Shown here: positions 26,228 through 35,128 of the stretch, piece by piece
Layout: each line of letters begins with the position of its first letter
How positions within the stretch are numbered: the stretch's first letter is position 1
Assembly (NCBI GenBank): GCA_035293985.1
Contig: DATGLS010000015.1
Coordinates: 186,001-250,000 of the forward strand
DNA length: 64,000 nucleotides
Direction: 5' to 3'
Source of the DNA: JAVDCA01 sp035293985
GTDB taxonomy: Bacteria; Pseudomonadota; Alphaproteobacteria; Rhizobiales; Xanthobacteraceae
Notes under the pieces: model-generated
Seen by the model: only the letters and a program-made list of their open reading frames with translations
What the model was told of the DNA's origin: nothing
Databases searched by the model: none
Program-made: the position numbers and the translations under genes

Positions 26228-27436
26228 AGCCTCGCCGCGCATCAGTCGCGGCTCGGCCAGGCGCGGCGCGATGCCTTCGCGCATCATCGCCCGGCGCAGC
26301 GGCCCGATCCGGTCGAGCACGTAGAGCCCGAGCCCGCGCGCGCTTTGCGCCGGGAGGAAGTCGGTCAGCAGGGTGCGATTGAGCAGGTCGACCGCGGCGG
26401 CACGGCTCCTCACGTCGGCGCGCCGTCGTCGGTCGTAGTCGTCGGTGAGCCGGGCGCCGCCCACGTCGGCGCCGTCGCGCCGCGCCGCGACCACGAGCTC
26501 GCCGACGATCGCGGCGTCGCGCAGGCCGAGATTGAGGCCCTGCGCACCAATCGGCGGAATGACGTGCCCGGCCTCGCCGACGAGCGCAACACGGCGCGCC
26601 GCGAAATGGCGCGCCGTCTCGACGCCGAGGCGGAAGATGCCATGGTGAGGCTCGGCCGCGACCTTGCCGAGGATCGAGTGGGCGCGCCGCTCGAGCTCGA
26701 TATTGAGGCCTGCGGGATCGAGCCGCTCGATGCGCTCGGCGTCCTCGGGCGCGACGACACAGACGAGGCTCGAGCGCTCGCCCCGCAACGGCACCAGCGT
26801 GAATGGACCCTGCGCGGTATGGAATTCGGTGGAGATATCGCGGTGCGGACGCGCATGGCCGAGGCTGAACGTCAGCGCGGTCTGCGGGTAGCTGCGGCTC
26901 TCGGTCGCGATCCCGGCCGCCGCCCGACAGACGGAGCGGCGGCCATCGGCTGCGACGACGAGCTTCGCGTTGAGCGTGCCGCCACCCGCAAGCGTCACCG
27001 TCACATCATCGTCCGCGATGGCAACGGCGCGCGCCTCGTCGTCGATGCGCAGCAGTTGCGCGATCCCGTCGGCGCGCGCCTGCAGCGCCGCGACCAGATG
27101 GCGGTTCTCGATGTTCCAGCCGAAGGCTTCGAGACCGATTTCCGCGGCCTCGAAGCGCACCTCAGGGGCGCGCCACAGCCGGTCGGTGTCGTCGACGATC
27201 CGCATGGTGCGCAGCGGCGCGGCCTCGCCGGCGCAGGCCGTCCAAACGTTGAGCGCCTGCAATGCGCTGACCGAGCCAGCGAGCAACGCCGTTGTGCGGT
27301 TGTCGCCGCGCGCGGGACGGGCGACCAGCGCGGTCGGCACACCGGCGCTGGCGAGCGCGACCGCGGCCGTGAGGCCAGCGGGCCCGCCGCCGACCACCGC
27401 CACCTCCGCCTCGTATCGGCCGTCTGCAGCGCCCAC
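26222..27436 (-). CDS. UbiH/UbiF-family FAD-dependent monooxygenase
   Basis: A 404-residue flavoprotein with the dinucleotide-binding start VAVVGGGPAGLTAAVAL, a middle motif VVAADGRRSVCR, and a second FAD motif GEAGHVIPPIGAQGLNLGLRD (usual form DAAHxxxPxxGQGxNxG). The family hydroxylates the benzoquinone ring in ubiquinone synthesis, and rhizobia often carry several such paralogues, so a ubiquinone role is likely but not certain. The start is a GTG at 27436 with GGAAAC upstream. It is convergent with the desaturase gene and divergent from the DUF2182 gene, 74 bases apart. Confidence 0.85.
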   Translation of the reverse strand: MGAADGRYEAEVAVVGGGPAGLTAAVALASAGVPTALVARPARGDNRTTALLAGSVSALQALNVWTACAGEAAPLRTMRIVDDTDRLWRAPEVRFEAAEIGLEAFGWNIENRHLVAALQARADGIAQLLRIDDEARAVAIADDDVTVTLAGGGTLNAKLVVAADGRRSVCRAAAGIATESRSYPQTALTFSLGHARPHRDISTEFHTAQGPFTLVPLRGERSSLVCVVAPEDAERIERLDPAGLNIELERRAHSILGKVAAEPHHGIFRLGVETARHFAARRVALVGEAGHVIPPIGAQGLNLGLRDAAIVGELVVAARRDGADVGGARLTDDYDRRRRADVRSRAAAVDLLNRTLLTDFLPAQSARGLGLYVLDRIGPLRRAMMREGIAPRLAEPRLMRGEAL

Positions 27437-27510
27437 GGTTTCCGTCGTGGTTTCGGTTGGGATATGAAGGTGTTATCCGAGATGACCGAAGAGGCGTCAA
27501 CAGCACTGGA

Positions 27511-28443
27511 ATGAGCGGTACGACCGATGAAACGAGATTGACCCGGCTGCCGCCCGCGGCGGCGCGGCTCGGTCATGTCTTGGCTCGGCCGATGCCGATC
27601 GCGGTCACCTGCCTGGCGCTGCTCGCGGGGCTCGGCTGGCTCTATCTCGCCACCATGGTGGCCGAATGGGCCGGGCGCGGCCATGCGGCGGCGCTCGGGC
27701 CCGGCATGGGCCTGTTTGATCTGCTGACCCGCGGTGCCGGCCACGACCTCACCGGCGGCGCGCTTGTCGAGGTGCTGTGTCGGCCGAGCTTCGGCGCGTC
27801 CGGCGAGAGCGCCGGCCAAGCCGTGCTCGTGTTTGTCATGTGGGCCGCGATGACGCTCGCCATGATGCTTCCGACCGCGGCCGGCATGATCGTCACCTAT
27901 GCGCAGATCGCCGATACGGCGGCCCGCAAGGGCGAGCCGGCTGTCTCGCCGCTGATCCTGACCCTCGGCTACATCGTGGTCTGGCTCGGCTTTGCGCTCG
28001 CCGCAACCGCACTGCAGGCCGCGCTCGCGCGCATCGCGCTGATCGATCCCGCCATGGCGTCCGCGAGCCCGCTTTTCTCCGGCGCGATCTTCCTCGGCGC
28101 CGGCGCCTATCACTTCACCGAGCTCAAGCATGCCTGCCTGACGCGCTGCCAGCGCCCGTTTCCGTTCTTCTTCGCGAACTGGTCGGATCGCCGTGCCGCC
28201 ATCTTTCGCCTCGGCCTGCGCCAGGGTCTCTACTGCCTCGGCTGCTGCTGGGCCACCATGCTGGCGATGTTCGCGGTGGGGCTGATGAACGTCGTGTGGA
28301 TGGCGGCGCTCGGCCTGCTGATGACGGCGGAGAAGCTGACGCTCACGACCCGCTTCAGCCGGGTGATCGGGGTCGCGTTTACGATGATCGGCATCGCCTT
28401 CATCGCACTGTCCGTTTGGAACCACTGGCCGCAAGCGTCTTGA
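27511..28443 (+). CDS. DUF2182 integral membrane protein, Cys/His-rich
   Basis: A 310-residue protein with about six membrane helices. Family landmarks: MWAAMTLAMMLPTAAGMIV, YIVVWLGFALAAT, then the metal-ligand-like segment HFTELKHACLTRCQRPFPFF and RQGLYCLGCCWATMLAMF. Conserved His and Cys pairs have led to annotation as a predicted metal-binding membrane protein, but no activity is established. The next gene is a DUF1326 protein; these two families are often neighbours. The ATG at 27511 is used; longer in-frame starts lie in the divergent promoter region. Confidence 0.85.
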   Translation: MSGTTDETRLTRLPPAAARLGHVLARPMPIAVTCLALLAGLGWLYLATMVAEWAGRGHAAALGPGMGLFDLLTRGAGHDLTGGALVEVLCRPSFGASGESAGQAVLVFVMWAAMTLAMMLPTAAGMIVTYAQIADTAARKGEPAVSPLILTLGYIVVWLGFALAATALQAALARIALIDPAMASASPLFSGAIFLGAGAYHFTELKHACLTRCQRPFPFFFANWSDRRAAIFRLGLRQGLYCLGCCWATMLAMFAVGLMNVVWMAALGLLMTAEKLTLTTRFSRVIGVAFTMIGIAFIALSVWNHWPQAS

Positions 28444-28492
28444 GCTGGAGCCTGCTATAATGGCGCCGCGGCGCAGGCAAGGGAGCTGATGG

Positions 28493-29101
28493 GTGTCGGG
28501 AGCGTGGAGTCTGCGGGGCGAGCTCGTCCTGTCATGCAGTTGCACTGTTTTCTGCCCTTGCACGTTGTCGCTCGGTCTCGCGCCGCCGACCGAGGGCTAT
28601 TGCCAGACCTGGGCCGGTATCCGCATCGACGAAGGGCGCTTCGACGAGACCGACCTTGCGGGCGTCAAGGTCGGGCTCATCATCGAAATCCCCGGCCTGA
28701 TGTCGCGCGGCAACTGGACCGCCGGCATGTATGTCGACGACAAGGCCTCGATCCACGCCGTCAAGGCGCTCACCCGTATCTTCACAGGCCGCGCCGGCGG
28801 CTCGACCCATCTGCTGTCGATCCTGGTCAGCCATTTTCTCGGCGTGCAGCAGGCGCCGATCGTCTACCGTACCGAGGGCGAGACGCGGGTCTTCTCGGTC
28901 GAGAAGATCATCGACGGCGCCGTCACGCCGATCACCGGCAAAAAGAAGGACGAGCCGGTCGTGGTGCGCAACTCGGAATACTGGATCGCGCCCGACATCA
29001 CGATCGCCCGCGCGGACAAGTCGCGCGTGCGCGCGTTCGGCCGCAACTGGAATTTTGCCGGCCGCTCCGCCGAGATTTGCCGCCTCGATTGGGGCAGCTG
29101 A
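28493..29101 (+). CDS. DUF1326 protein with N-terminal cysteine cluster
   Basis: A 202-residue soluble protein of the DUF1326 family. The N-terminus carries a dense cysteine cluster, CSCTVFCPC, with another Cys in GYCQTW, suitable for metal or redox chemistry. The rest is mixed alpha/beta without a signal peptide. Start is a GTG at 28493 with GGGAG ten bases upstream; a TATAAT hexamer lies at 28456 but without a matching -35. It follows the DUF2182 gene by 49 bases and its stop overlaps the pcs start (TGATG). Function unknown; the pair probably acts together. Confidence 0.85.
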   Translation: MSGAWSLRGELVLSCSCTVFCPCTLSLGLAPPTEGYCQTWAGIRIDEGRFDETDLAGVKVGLIIEIPGLMSRGNWTAGMYVDDKASIHAVKALTRIFTGRAGGSTHLLSILVSHFLGVQQAPIVYRTEGETRVFSVEKIIDGAVTPITGKKKDEPVVVRNSEYWIAPDITIARADKSRVRAFGRNWNFAGRSAEICRLDWGS

Positions 29102-29799
29102 TGCCGCGCGTCCACGCGGCGTTCCTGATCCACGTTCTCACCGCCTCCGGCGCCGCGCTGGCGCTGCTCGCCATGAGGGCTGCGGTCGCGCACCACTGGC
29201 CGGCGATGTTCGCCTGGCTCGGCGTCGCCCTCGTCGTCGACGCGGTCGACGGGCCGCTCGCCCGCCGCTTCCGGGTCGCCGATAAACTGCCGCGCTGGTC
29301 GGGCGAGACGCTCGATCTCGTCGTCGATTTCGTCACCTACGTGTTCGTGCCCGCCTATGCGATCGCGGCGAGCGGCCTGCTCACGCCGCCGTTCGACGTC
29401 GTCGCCGGCCTAGTCATCACGATCACGGGCGGGCTCTATTTCGCCGACCGCGAGATGAAGATGCCGGGCAACTATTTCCGCGGCTTTCCGGCGCTGTGGA
29501 ATTGCATCGCGTTCTACCTGCTGCTGATGCGCCCTGCGCCGTGGCTTGCCGCAGCCGCCGTCGCGGCGCTCGCCGTTTTGACCTTCGTGCCGTTCCGGTT
29601 CGTGCACCCCATGCGGGTGGTGCGTCTGCGCGTGCTCACCCTGCTCTTGCTGGCGGCCGCCTGCGTGCTCGCCGCATTTGCACTGACCCGAGACCTGCAC
29701 CCGGGCCTGTGGGTCACGGCCTCGCTATGCGCAATCGCTTGCTACATGTTTCTCATCGGCACGTTTAGCGCCACTGTGAAGTCATCTGTGCGCGGATGA
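29101..29799 (+). CDS. pcs: phosphatidylcholine synthase
   Basis: A 232-residue membrane enzyme that joins choline to CDP-diacylglycerol to give phosphatidylcholine directly, a pathway typical of rhizobia and other host-associated alphaproteobacteria. The CDP-alcohol phosphatidyltransferase signature is visible in DAVDGPLARRF followed by LPRWSGETLDLVVDFVTYV, the variant specific to Pcs. About seven membrane helices follow. The start at 29101 shares a base with the upstream stop; its own stop overlaps the terC-like start (ATGA). The coupling with DUF1326 and TerC suggests one transcript. Confidence 0.93.
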   Translation: MPRVHAAFLIHVLTASGAALALLAMRAAVAHHWPAMFAWLGVALVVDAVDGPLARRFRVADKLPRWSGETLDLVVDFVTYVFVPAYAIAASGLLTPPFDVVAGLVITITGGLYFADREMKMPGNYFRGFPALWNCIAFYLLLMRPAPWLAAAAVAALAVLTFVPFRFVHPMRVVRLRVLTLLLLAAACVLAAFALTRDLHPGLWVTASLCAIACYMFLIGTFSATVKSSVRG

Positions 29800-30533
29800 T
29801 GGCGCTGTTGACCGATCCGCAGGCCTGGGCTGCGCTCGTCACGCTGAGCGCGCTCGAGGTCGTGCTCGGGATCGACAATGTCGTGTTCATCTCCATCCTG
29901 GTGACTCGGCTCGATCCGGCGCGGCGACGACAGGCGCGGCAAGTCGGGCTCCTGCTCGCGCTCATCTTGCGCATCGCCCTTCTGTTCGGCCTGACCAGGC
30001 TTGCCGCGCTCTCGACGCCGGTCGTCACCGTGCTGGGACAATCGATCTCATGGCACGACGTGGTGCTGATCGGCGGGGGCCTCTTTCTCATCGGCAAGGC
30101 CACGCTCGAGATGCATGGCGAGGTCGAGGGCCAGGATGAAGAACCGTCCTCGACTGGCGCGGCGGGCGCCGCGTTCTGGCTGACGATCGGCCAATTGATC
30201 CTCATCGACCTCGTGTTCTCGATCGACTCGATCGTCACCGCAATCGGGATGGCGCAGGACATCCGCATTATGATCCTGGCGGTGTTGATTGCGATCGCCA
30301 TCATGTATGTGGCGTCGGGATCGGTCTCGGCCTTCATCGTGGCGCACCCGACCACCAAGGTGCTGGCGCTCGCATTCCTGGTTCTGATCGGCGTCGCGCT
30401 GGTCGCCGACGGTTTCGACTTCCATGTGCCGCGCGGTTATATTTATTTCGCGATGGCTTTTGCCGGCGCCGTCGAGGCGATCAATGTCCTGGCGCAGCGC
30501 CGTCGGGCGGCCAAGCGCAACCGCAACTCCTGA
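29796..30533 (+). CDS. TerC-family integral membrane protein
   Basis: A 245-residue protein with seven or so helices and the TerC signatures LEVVLGIDNVVFISIL near 20-35 and DLVFSIDSIVTAIGM near 147-161; the aspartates inside these helices are the family's presumed metal-binding residues. TerC proteins are linked to tellurite resistance and to Mn2+ export during metalation of exported proteins. Start ATGATG overlaps the pcs stop. It ends 9 bases before the SDR gene. Confidence 0.9.
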   Translation: MMALLTDPQAWAALVTLSALEVVLGIDNVVFISILVTRLDPARRRQARQVGLLLALILRIALLFGLTRLAALSTPVVTVLGQSISWHDVVLIGGGLFLIGKATLEMHGEVEGQDEEPSSTGAAGAAFWLTIGQLILIDLVFSIDSIVTAIGMAQDIRIMILAVLIAIAIMYVASGSVSAFIVAHPTTKVLALAFLVLIGVALVADGFDFHVPRGYIYFAMAFAGAVEAINVLAQRRRAAKRNRNS

Positions 30534-30542
30534 AAGGCTCTC

Positions 30543-31286
30543 ATGGCGGCCTCATCTCCCATCCTGCTGGTCACCGGCGCGAGCCGCGGCATCGGCGCCG
30601 CGATTGCGCGGCTCGGCGCCAGGCGCGGATTCGACGTCGCCGTGAACTATCTCAAGGACCGCAAGTCGGCAGATGCGGTGGTCGCCGACGTCAACGCCGC
30701 GGGGCGGCGCGGGGTCGCGGTCCAGGCCGACATGGCGCGGGAGGACGAGATCATCCGCATGTTCGACACCGTCGATCGCGAGCTCGGGCGGCTTACCCAT
30801 CTGGTCTACAACACCGGCATCATCGGCCCGGCCTCCCGCGTCGAGGCGCTGCCGACCAAGGAGGCGAAGGAGATCCTCGACGTCAACGTGCTCGGCGCCT
30901 TCATCGCGGCGCGCGCCGCGATCCCGCGCCTTTCGACCAAGCATCGCGGCGCAGGCGGCAGCATGGTCTTCCTCTCCTCCGCCATGGCGACGCTCGGCGG
31001 TGCCGGCGACTACGTGATGTATTCGGTGTCGAAGGCCGCCATCGACACGCTCACGCTCGGGCTCGCGCGCGAGCTCGCTGCCGAGGGCATCCGCGTCAAC
31101 GCGGTCGCGCCCGGGCCGATCGCGACCGACATCCATCCGCCCGGCCGGCTCGACCGCCTCGCCGCCGCCGTGCCGCTCGGACGCGTCGGCACCGCCGAGG
31201 AGGTAGCTGAAGCCGTCATATTCATGCTTTCGGACGCCTCGACGTTCACGTCGGGGGTGGTTCTCCGCGTCGCAGGTGGACGTTAA
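30543..31286 (+). CDS. short-chain dehydrogenase/reductase
   Basis: A 247-residue classical SDR. The cofactor motif TGASRGIGAA is at the N-terminus, followed by the active-site pattern with Ser in FLSSAM and Tyr/Lys in YSVSK. The usual NNAG motif is replaced by YNTGI. It resembles 3-oxoacyl-ACP reductase-like and glucose 1-dehydrogenase-like SDRs; the substrate cannot be assigned. It sits 9 bases after the terC-like gene, so is likely the last gene of the DUF2182-DUF1326-pcs-terC run. Confidence 0.85.
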   Translation: MAASSPILLVTGASRGIGAAIARLGARRGFDVAVNYLKDRKSADAVVADVNAAGRRGVAVQADMAREDEIIRMFDTVDRELGRLTHLVYNTGIIGPASRVEALPTKEAKEILDVNVLGAFIAARAAIPRLSTKHRGAGGSMVFLSSAMATLGGAGDYVMYSVSKAAIDTLTLGLARELAAEGIRVNAVAPGPIATDIHPPGRLDRLAAAVPLGRVGTAEEVAEAVIFMLSDASTFTSGVVLRVAGGR

Positions 31287-31291
31287 GAATG

Positions 31292-31340
31292 GCGCATGTC
31301 CTTATCGGCGAACCGGATTCCACTTCGCCGGGACATGCGC
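31292..31340. repeat. short palindromic intergenic repeat, extended hairpin, copy 2
   Basis: Outer arms GCGCATGTCC (31292-31301) and GGACATGCGC (31331-31340) are perfect complements; inside them CGGCGAA (31306-31312) pairs with TTCGCCG (31324-31330). The element starts 5 bases after the SDR stop. It belongs by appearance to the same class as the element at 4202 and could end or stabilise the SDR transcript. The rest of the gap to 31457 shows nothing else I can support. Confidence 0.7.
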
Positions 31341-31457
31341 AGACCAACGCCCTTGCGTCAACACGATCTAACCCTATGATCCGGCCGCCGGCAGCCCCGC
31401 CGCGCAACGAATTCAGCCGAATTCACCCGATTTCGAGCCCAGCCTGAGGAGATTGCC

Positions 31458-32435
31458 ATGGTGGCAGGTGTACGCGTTCACAAATACGGCGGTCCGGAGG
31501 TCCTGACCTACGAGCAGTTCGACCTGCCGGCGCCCGCGCAGGGCCAAGTGCGGGTGAAACACCATGCGTCCGGCGTGAACTTCATCGACACGTATTTCCG
31601 CAGCGGGCTCTATCCCTCGCCGGTCGGGCTGCCGTTCGTCTCAGGCAACGAGGGCGCCGGCGAGGTGACCGCCGTCGGCCCGGGCGTGACCGACCTCAAG
31701 GTCGGCGACCGCGTCGGCTACGTGGTGGCGCTCGGCGGCTATGCGGAGGAGCGCAACCTGATGGCCGACCGCGCCGTCAAGCTGCCGTCCTCGATCAGCT
31801 ACGAGCAGGCGGCCGCCATGATGCTCAAGGGCATGACGGTCGAATACCTGGTCAAGCGCACCTTCAAGGTCGAGAAGGGCATGAACGTGCTGGTGCACGC
31901 GGCGGCCGGCGGCGTCGGCCTCATCCTGTGCCAGTGGGCGAACCATCTCGGCGCCAACGTGATCGGCACCGTCGGCTCGAAGGAAAAGGCGGATCTCGCC
32001 AAGGCGAACGGTTGTCACCACACGATTCTCTACTCGTCGGAGAACTTCGTCGACCGCGTCAAGCAGATCACCAACGGCGCGCTGTGCGAGGTGGTCTATG
32101 ACGGCATCGGCAAGACCACGTTCCCGGCTTCCCTCGACTGCATCAAGCCGCTCGGCATGTTCGTGAGCTTCGGCAGCGCGTCCGGCCCGATCACGTCGTT
32201 CGACATCAACCTGCTGCAGCAGAAGGGCTCACTGTTCGCCACCCGGCCGACGCTCAACACCTATGCGGCCAAGCGCGCCGACCTCATCGCCATCGCCAAC
32301 GACCTGTTCGACGTGGTCGGCAGCGGCAAAGTGAAGATCCCGGTCAACCAGACCTATCCGCTCAAGGACGCCGCCAAGGCGCACAAGGACCTGGAGAGCC
32401 GACACACGACGGGTTCATCGATCCTTGTGCCGTAA
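31458..32435 (+). CDS. NADPH:quinone oxidoreductase, zeta-crystallin type
   Basis: A 325-residue medium-chain reductase. It has the quinone oxidoreductase start (VRVHKYGGPEVLTYEQF), the HHASGVNFIDTYFRSGLYP signature, and the NADPH-binding AAAGGVGLILCQWA. No structural or catalytic zinc ligands are present, as expected for the Qor branch. It reduces quinones with NADPH, probably protecting from redox cycling. GAGGAG lies upstream of the ATG at 31458. It stands between a palindromic repeat and the CPBP gene, which starts 13 bases after its stop. Confidence 0.92.
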   Translation: MVAGVRVHKYGGPEVLTYEQFDLPAPAQGQVRVKHHASGVNFIDTYFRSGLYPSPVGLPFVSGNEGAGEVTAVGPGVTDLKVGDRVGYVVALGGYAEERNLMADRAVKLPSSISYEQAAAMMLKGMTVEYLVKRTFKVEKGMNVLVHAAAGGVGLILCQWANHLGANVIGTVGSKEKADLAKANGCHHTILYSSENFVDRVKQITNGALCEVVYDGIGKTTFPASLDCIKPLGMFVSFGSASGPITSFDINLLQQKGSLFATRPTLNTYAAKRADLIAIANDLFDVVGSGKVKIPVNQTYPLKDAAKAHKDLESRHTTGSSILVP

Positions 32436-32447
32436 CGTCAGGCCAGA

Positions 32448-33227
32448 ATGACCGACATCGCCTCCGCGACGCCCAGCGATCCGGCTCGCGGAGACGAACC
32501 CGATCTGTTGCCCAAACGGCTGGGCGTCTGGTCGACGCTCGGCTGGGGCCTGCTCGTCTTTGCGGTCACGCAGGCGGTGGGCATCATCGCGCTCGCGGTC
32601 TGGAACGTGGCGCATGGCGTGGAAGCGCTCGCCATTTCGGGCTATGACGGCGCCCAGATCGCGCTCACAACGCTGGTCATCAACGCGCTTCAGGTGGCGC
32701 TGCTGATCGAGATCCCGCGATGGCGGCTCGGCGCGCGCGCGTTCGACTATCTGGCGCTGACACGGTTTTCCTTCGGAAATCTCCTGATCGGCGTGGTCGC
32801 AATCATCGCCGTCGTGGCGGCGCTTGACGGCATCAGCCATCTGGTGCGCTCCGATACGGTGACGCCGTTCGAGACCGATATCTTCACCAGCGGCCGCGCC
32901 GAAGGCTGGCTCACGGCCGTGATCATTGCCGTGGTTGTGGTCGGGCCGATCGGCGAGGAGGTGCTGTTTCGCGGCTTTTTGTTTCGCGGCTGGGTCACGC
33001 CGGGCTGGGGCGGCCCCATCGGGGCGGTGGCGATTCCGGTGTTGTGGTCGGCGATGCACCTGCAATACGACTGGTTCGGCATGAGCCAGGTTTTCCTCAT
33101 CGGCCTGGTGCTCAGCTGGCTGCGCTGGCGCAGCGGTTCGTGCCTGCTCACGATCGCCCTGCACATGCTGGTCAACCTCGTCGGCATGGTCGAGGTCGCG
33201 CTGAAGGTCGGCTGGTCGGGGGGCTGA
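32448..33227 (+). CDS. CPBP-family intramembrane metalloprotease
   Basis: A 259-residue protein with about seven membrane helices. The family's motif 1 is GEEVLFRGFLFRG (EExxxR), motif 2 has the helix around WSAMHLQYD with the expected His, and motif 3 is LTIALHMLVN. These are the glutamate and histidine ligands of CAAX prenyl protease-like (CPBP/Abi) enzymes. Bacterial members process or regulate membrane proteins; the target is unknown. It ends 8 bases before the convergent diguanylate cyclase gene. Confidence 0.88.
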   Translation: MTDIASATPSDPARGDEPDLLPKRLGVWSTLGWGLLVFAVTQAVGIIALAVWNVAHGVEALAISGYDGAQIALTTLVINALQVALLIEIPRWRLGARAFDYLALTRFSFGNLLIGVVAIIAVVAALDGISHLVRSDTVTPFETDIFTSGRAEGWLTAVIIAVVVVGPIGEEVLFRGFLFRGWVTPGWGGPIGAVAIPVLWSAMHLQYDWFGMSQVFLIGLVLSWLRWRSGSCLLTIALHMLVNLVGMVEVALKVGWSGG

Positions 33228-33235
33228 TCCCCAGG

Positions 33236-34294
33236 TCAGGCCGCGGCGCTGCCGTGGGCGAGCTCCAACTCCGTGACGGTGCGGTTGCGGCCGCCGCGCT
33301 TGGCGGCGTAGAGCGCGCGGTCGCAGCGCTCGAACAGGCTCGCGAGCGTCTCGCCGGGCACGAATTGCGCGACGCCGATCGATACCGTGATCCGGGAGAG
33401 GAGCTCGCCCGTGGAACGCCGCTTGATCTCACGGCTCGCGATGAGCTGGCGGATGCGCTCCGCGATCGCGACGGCGGCGCCGATGTCGATGCCGGGCAGA
33501 ATGCCGATCATCTCCTCGCCGCCGTACCGCGCCGCCAGATCCTCGTCGCGCATCCCGCCCTGGAGCACCTGAGCGATCAGGCGCAGGACCTGATCGCCGA
33601 ATTGATGGCCGAACCTGTCGTTGAACTGCTTGAAGTGGTCGACATCGACCAGAAAAATGCTCAGCGACTGGCCGCTCTCCATCGCCGCGATCTGCCGCAG
33701 CCGCAGGAAGTCATCGAGCGCATGGCGGTTGGCGAGCCCGGTCAGGGCGTCGGTGCGGGAACGCTGCTCTACGGTGGCCAGCGTGCCGCGGATCTTGTCC
33801 AGCTCCTGCAAGGAGGCGCTGAAATTCGCCTCGAGCTTCGTGGCCCGCGTGAGCGAGCGCGACAGCTCGGCCACCAGGCCCTCGATGATTTCGCGAGACT
33901 CGAGGTCGCGCTTGATCTGCGACGCGACGCCGCCCAGCGCCGCCACATGGTCGCGGCTGTCCGCGATCGAGGTCGCCAGATAGCTGCGCGCGGTGTCGAC
34001 GAGCCCGTGCAGCTCCTCGGAAATCTTCACCTGCTTGGCGGTCCAGTGCGCCTCGCCGCCCACATAGGAGAGAAACAGGCTGCGGTTCGTTTCCGCATCG
34101 AACGCGCGCTTGTTGGCGACAAGGATGTTGATGATCCGCGTGAGCTCGGGCGCGGTGCCGAGCGCGAACGTGAACCAGGTCTCGAAGTTCTGCGGCGTCG
34201 CCGGCACGTTGTGCTCGGACATGAGCTGCAGCGCGCGGCCCGCCGTCGCGGTCGCGCCCTCGAAATCGGTTTCACTGGTCGGTACCGGGCCCAT
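33236..34294 (-). CDS. diguanylate cyclase with GGEEM signature
   Basis: A 352-residue cytoplasmic protein. The N-terminal half is helical, with a probable coiled coil before the GGDEF domain (about residues 195-345). Domain start RTDALTGLANRHALDDF, metal site VDVDHFKQFND, and catalytic signature YGGEEM, where GGEEF is usual. The product-inhibition I-site RxxD is present as RDED. Cyclase activity (c-di-GMP synthesis) is likely, as the fifth position tolerates change, but is not proven. The ATG at 34294 was preferred over a longer frame with a Cys/Phe-rich odd start. Confidence 0.85.
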   Translation of the reverse strand: MGPVPTSETDFEGATATAGRALQLMSEHNVPATPQNFETWFTFALGTAPELTRIINILVANKRAFDAETNRSLFLSYVGGEAHWTAKQVKISEELHGLVDTARSYLATSIADSRDHVAALGGVASQIKRDLESREIIEGLVAELSRSLTRATKLEANFSASLQELDKIRGTLATVEQRSRTDALTGLANRHALDDFLRLRQIAAMESGQSLSIFLVDVDHFKQFNDRFGHQFGDQVLRLIAQVLQGGMRDEDLAARYGGEEMIGILPGIDIGAAVAIAERIRQLIASREIKRRSTGELLSRITVSIGVAQFVPGETLASLFERCDRALYAAKRGGRNRTVTELELAHGSAAA

Positions 34295-34447
34295 GGATCG
34301 GTCGCAGCCCCCGAAGACGGACGTCGTCGGAGCGGCTCGAATGGTTGCATTGAAAAGTGAGCAATGCCTCAACGGCGCAGGAAAAGACTGCACAAAATTG
34401 CTAGGCATTTACACGTATATCGACGTGAAAAAGTGCGGATCGATGCC

Positions 34448-35128
34448 TTACGGTATCATCTGCACGAGCCGATCGAAGCCGGCGTGCTCGGGTGTGGAGG
34501 CGGGCAGGCGCGGGACCGTGATGATGTCGATTTTCGGCGCGAAGCGCGCGATGGTGTCCCTCGTCTCGTCGAGGCGCACCGGACTGCCGGCGCTTTCGCT
34601 GATGACCAACGCGGTCACCGCAAGCTCGTGGCGCGCCAGCGTATCAAGCGCCGTCAGCGTGTGGCTGATGGTGCCGAGATAGCTGCCGCCGACCAGGATC
34701 ACCGGCAACCGGAGCGCCTTCATCCAGTCGAGCATCGTGTGATCGCTGTCGGCCGGCGACATGAGGCCGCCGATGCCCTCGATCAGCAGACAATCGTGGT
34801 CCGCCGCGATCGCGGCGCGGCAGAATTCGATCAGCCTCGGATAGTCGAGCTTGCGCTTCTCGCGCGCCGCAGCCATGTCGGGCGACAGCGGCGCCCGGAA
34901 ACGCCACGGCGAAATCTCGGCGATGGCTTCGAGAGTCGGCTCGCGGCCGAGCGCCGCGAGCAGAAGTCCGCCGTCACTGCCGGCGGCCTCGGCGGGCTCG
35001 AAGCCCGAGACGATCGGCTTGAGCGCCGCCACCACACGCCCACGCGCGCGCAATGCGCGGATGAGGCCGCGCGCCACGAAGGTCTTGCCGACGTCGGTGC
35101 CGGTTGCGGTGATGAAGAAGGCGCTCAT
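34448..35128 (-). CDS. bioD: dethiobiotin synthetase
   Basis: A 226-residue ATP-dependent carboxylase that closes the ureido ring of dethiobiotin from 7,8-diaminopelargonate. The P-loop TGTDVGKT lies at residues 9-16, the substrate lysine in LKPIVSGF, and the second signature LIEGIGGLMSP is present. The ATG at 35128 overlaps the bioF stop (ATGA), so both are coupled. bioA is 2.3 kb away on the other strand; bioB is not in this window. Confidence 0.93.
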   Translation of the reverse strand: MSAFFITATGTDVGKTFVARGLIRALRARGRVVAALKPIVSGFEPAEAAGSDGGLLLAALGREPTLEAIAEISPWRFRAPLSPDMAAAREKRKLDYPRLIEFCRAAIAADHDCLLIEGIGGLMSPADSDHTMLDWMKALRLPVILVGGSYLGTISHTLTALDTLARHELAVTALVISESAGSPVRLDETRDTIARFAPKIDIITVPRLPASTPEHAGFDRLVQMIP

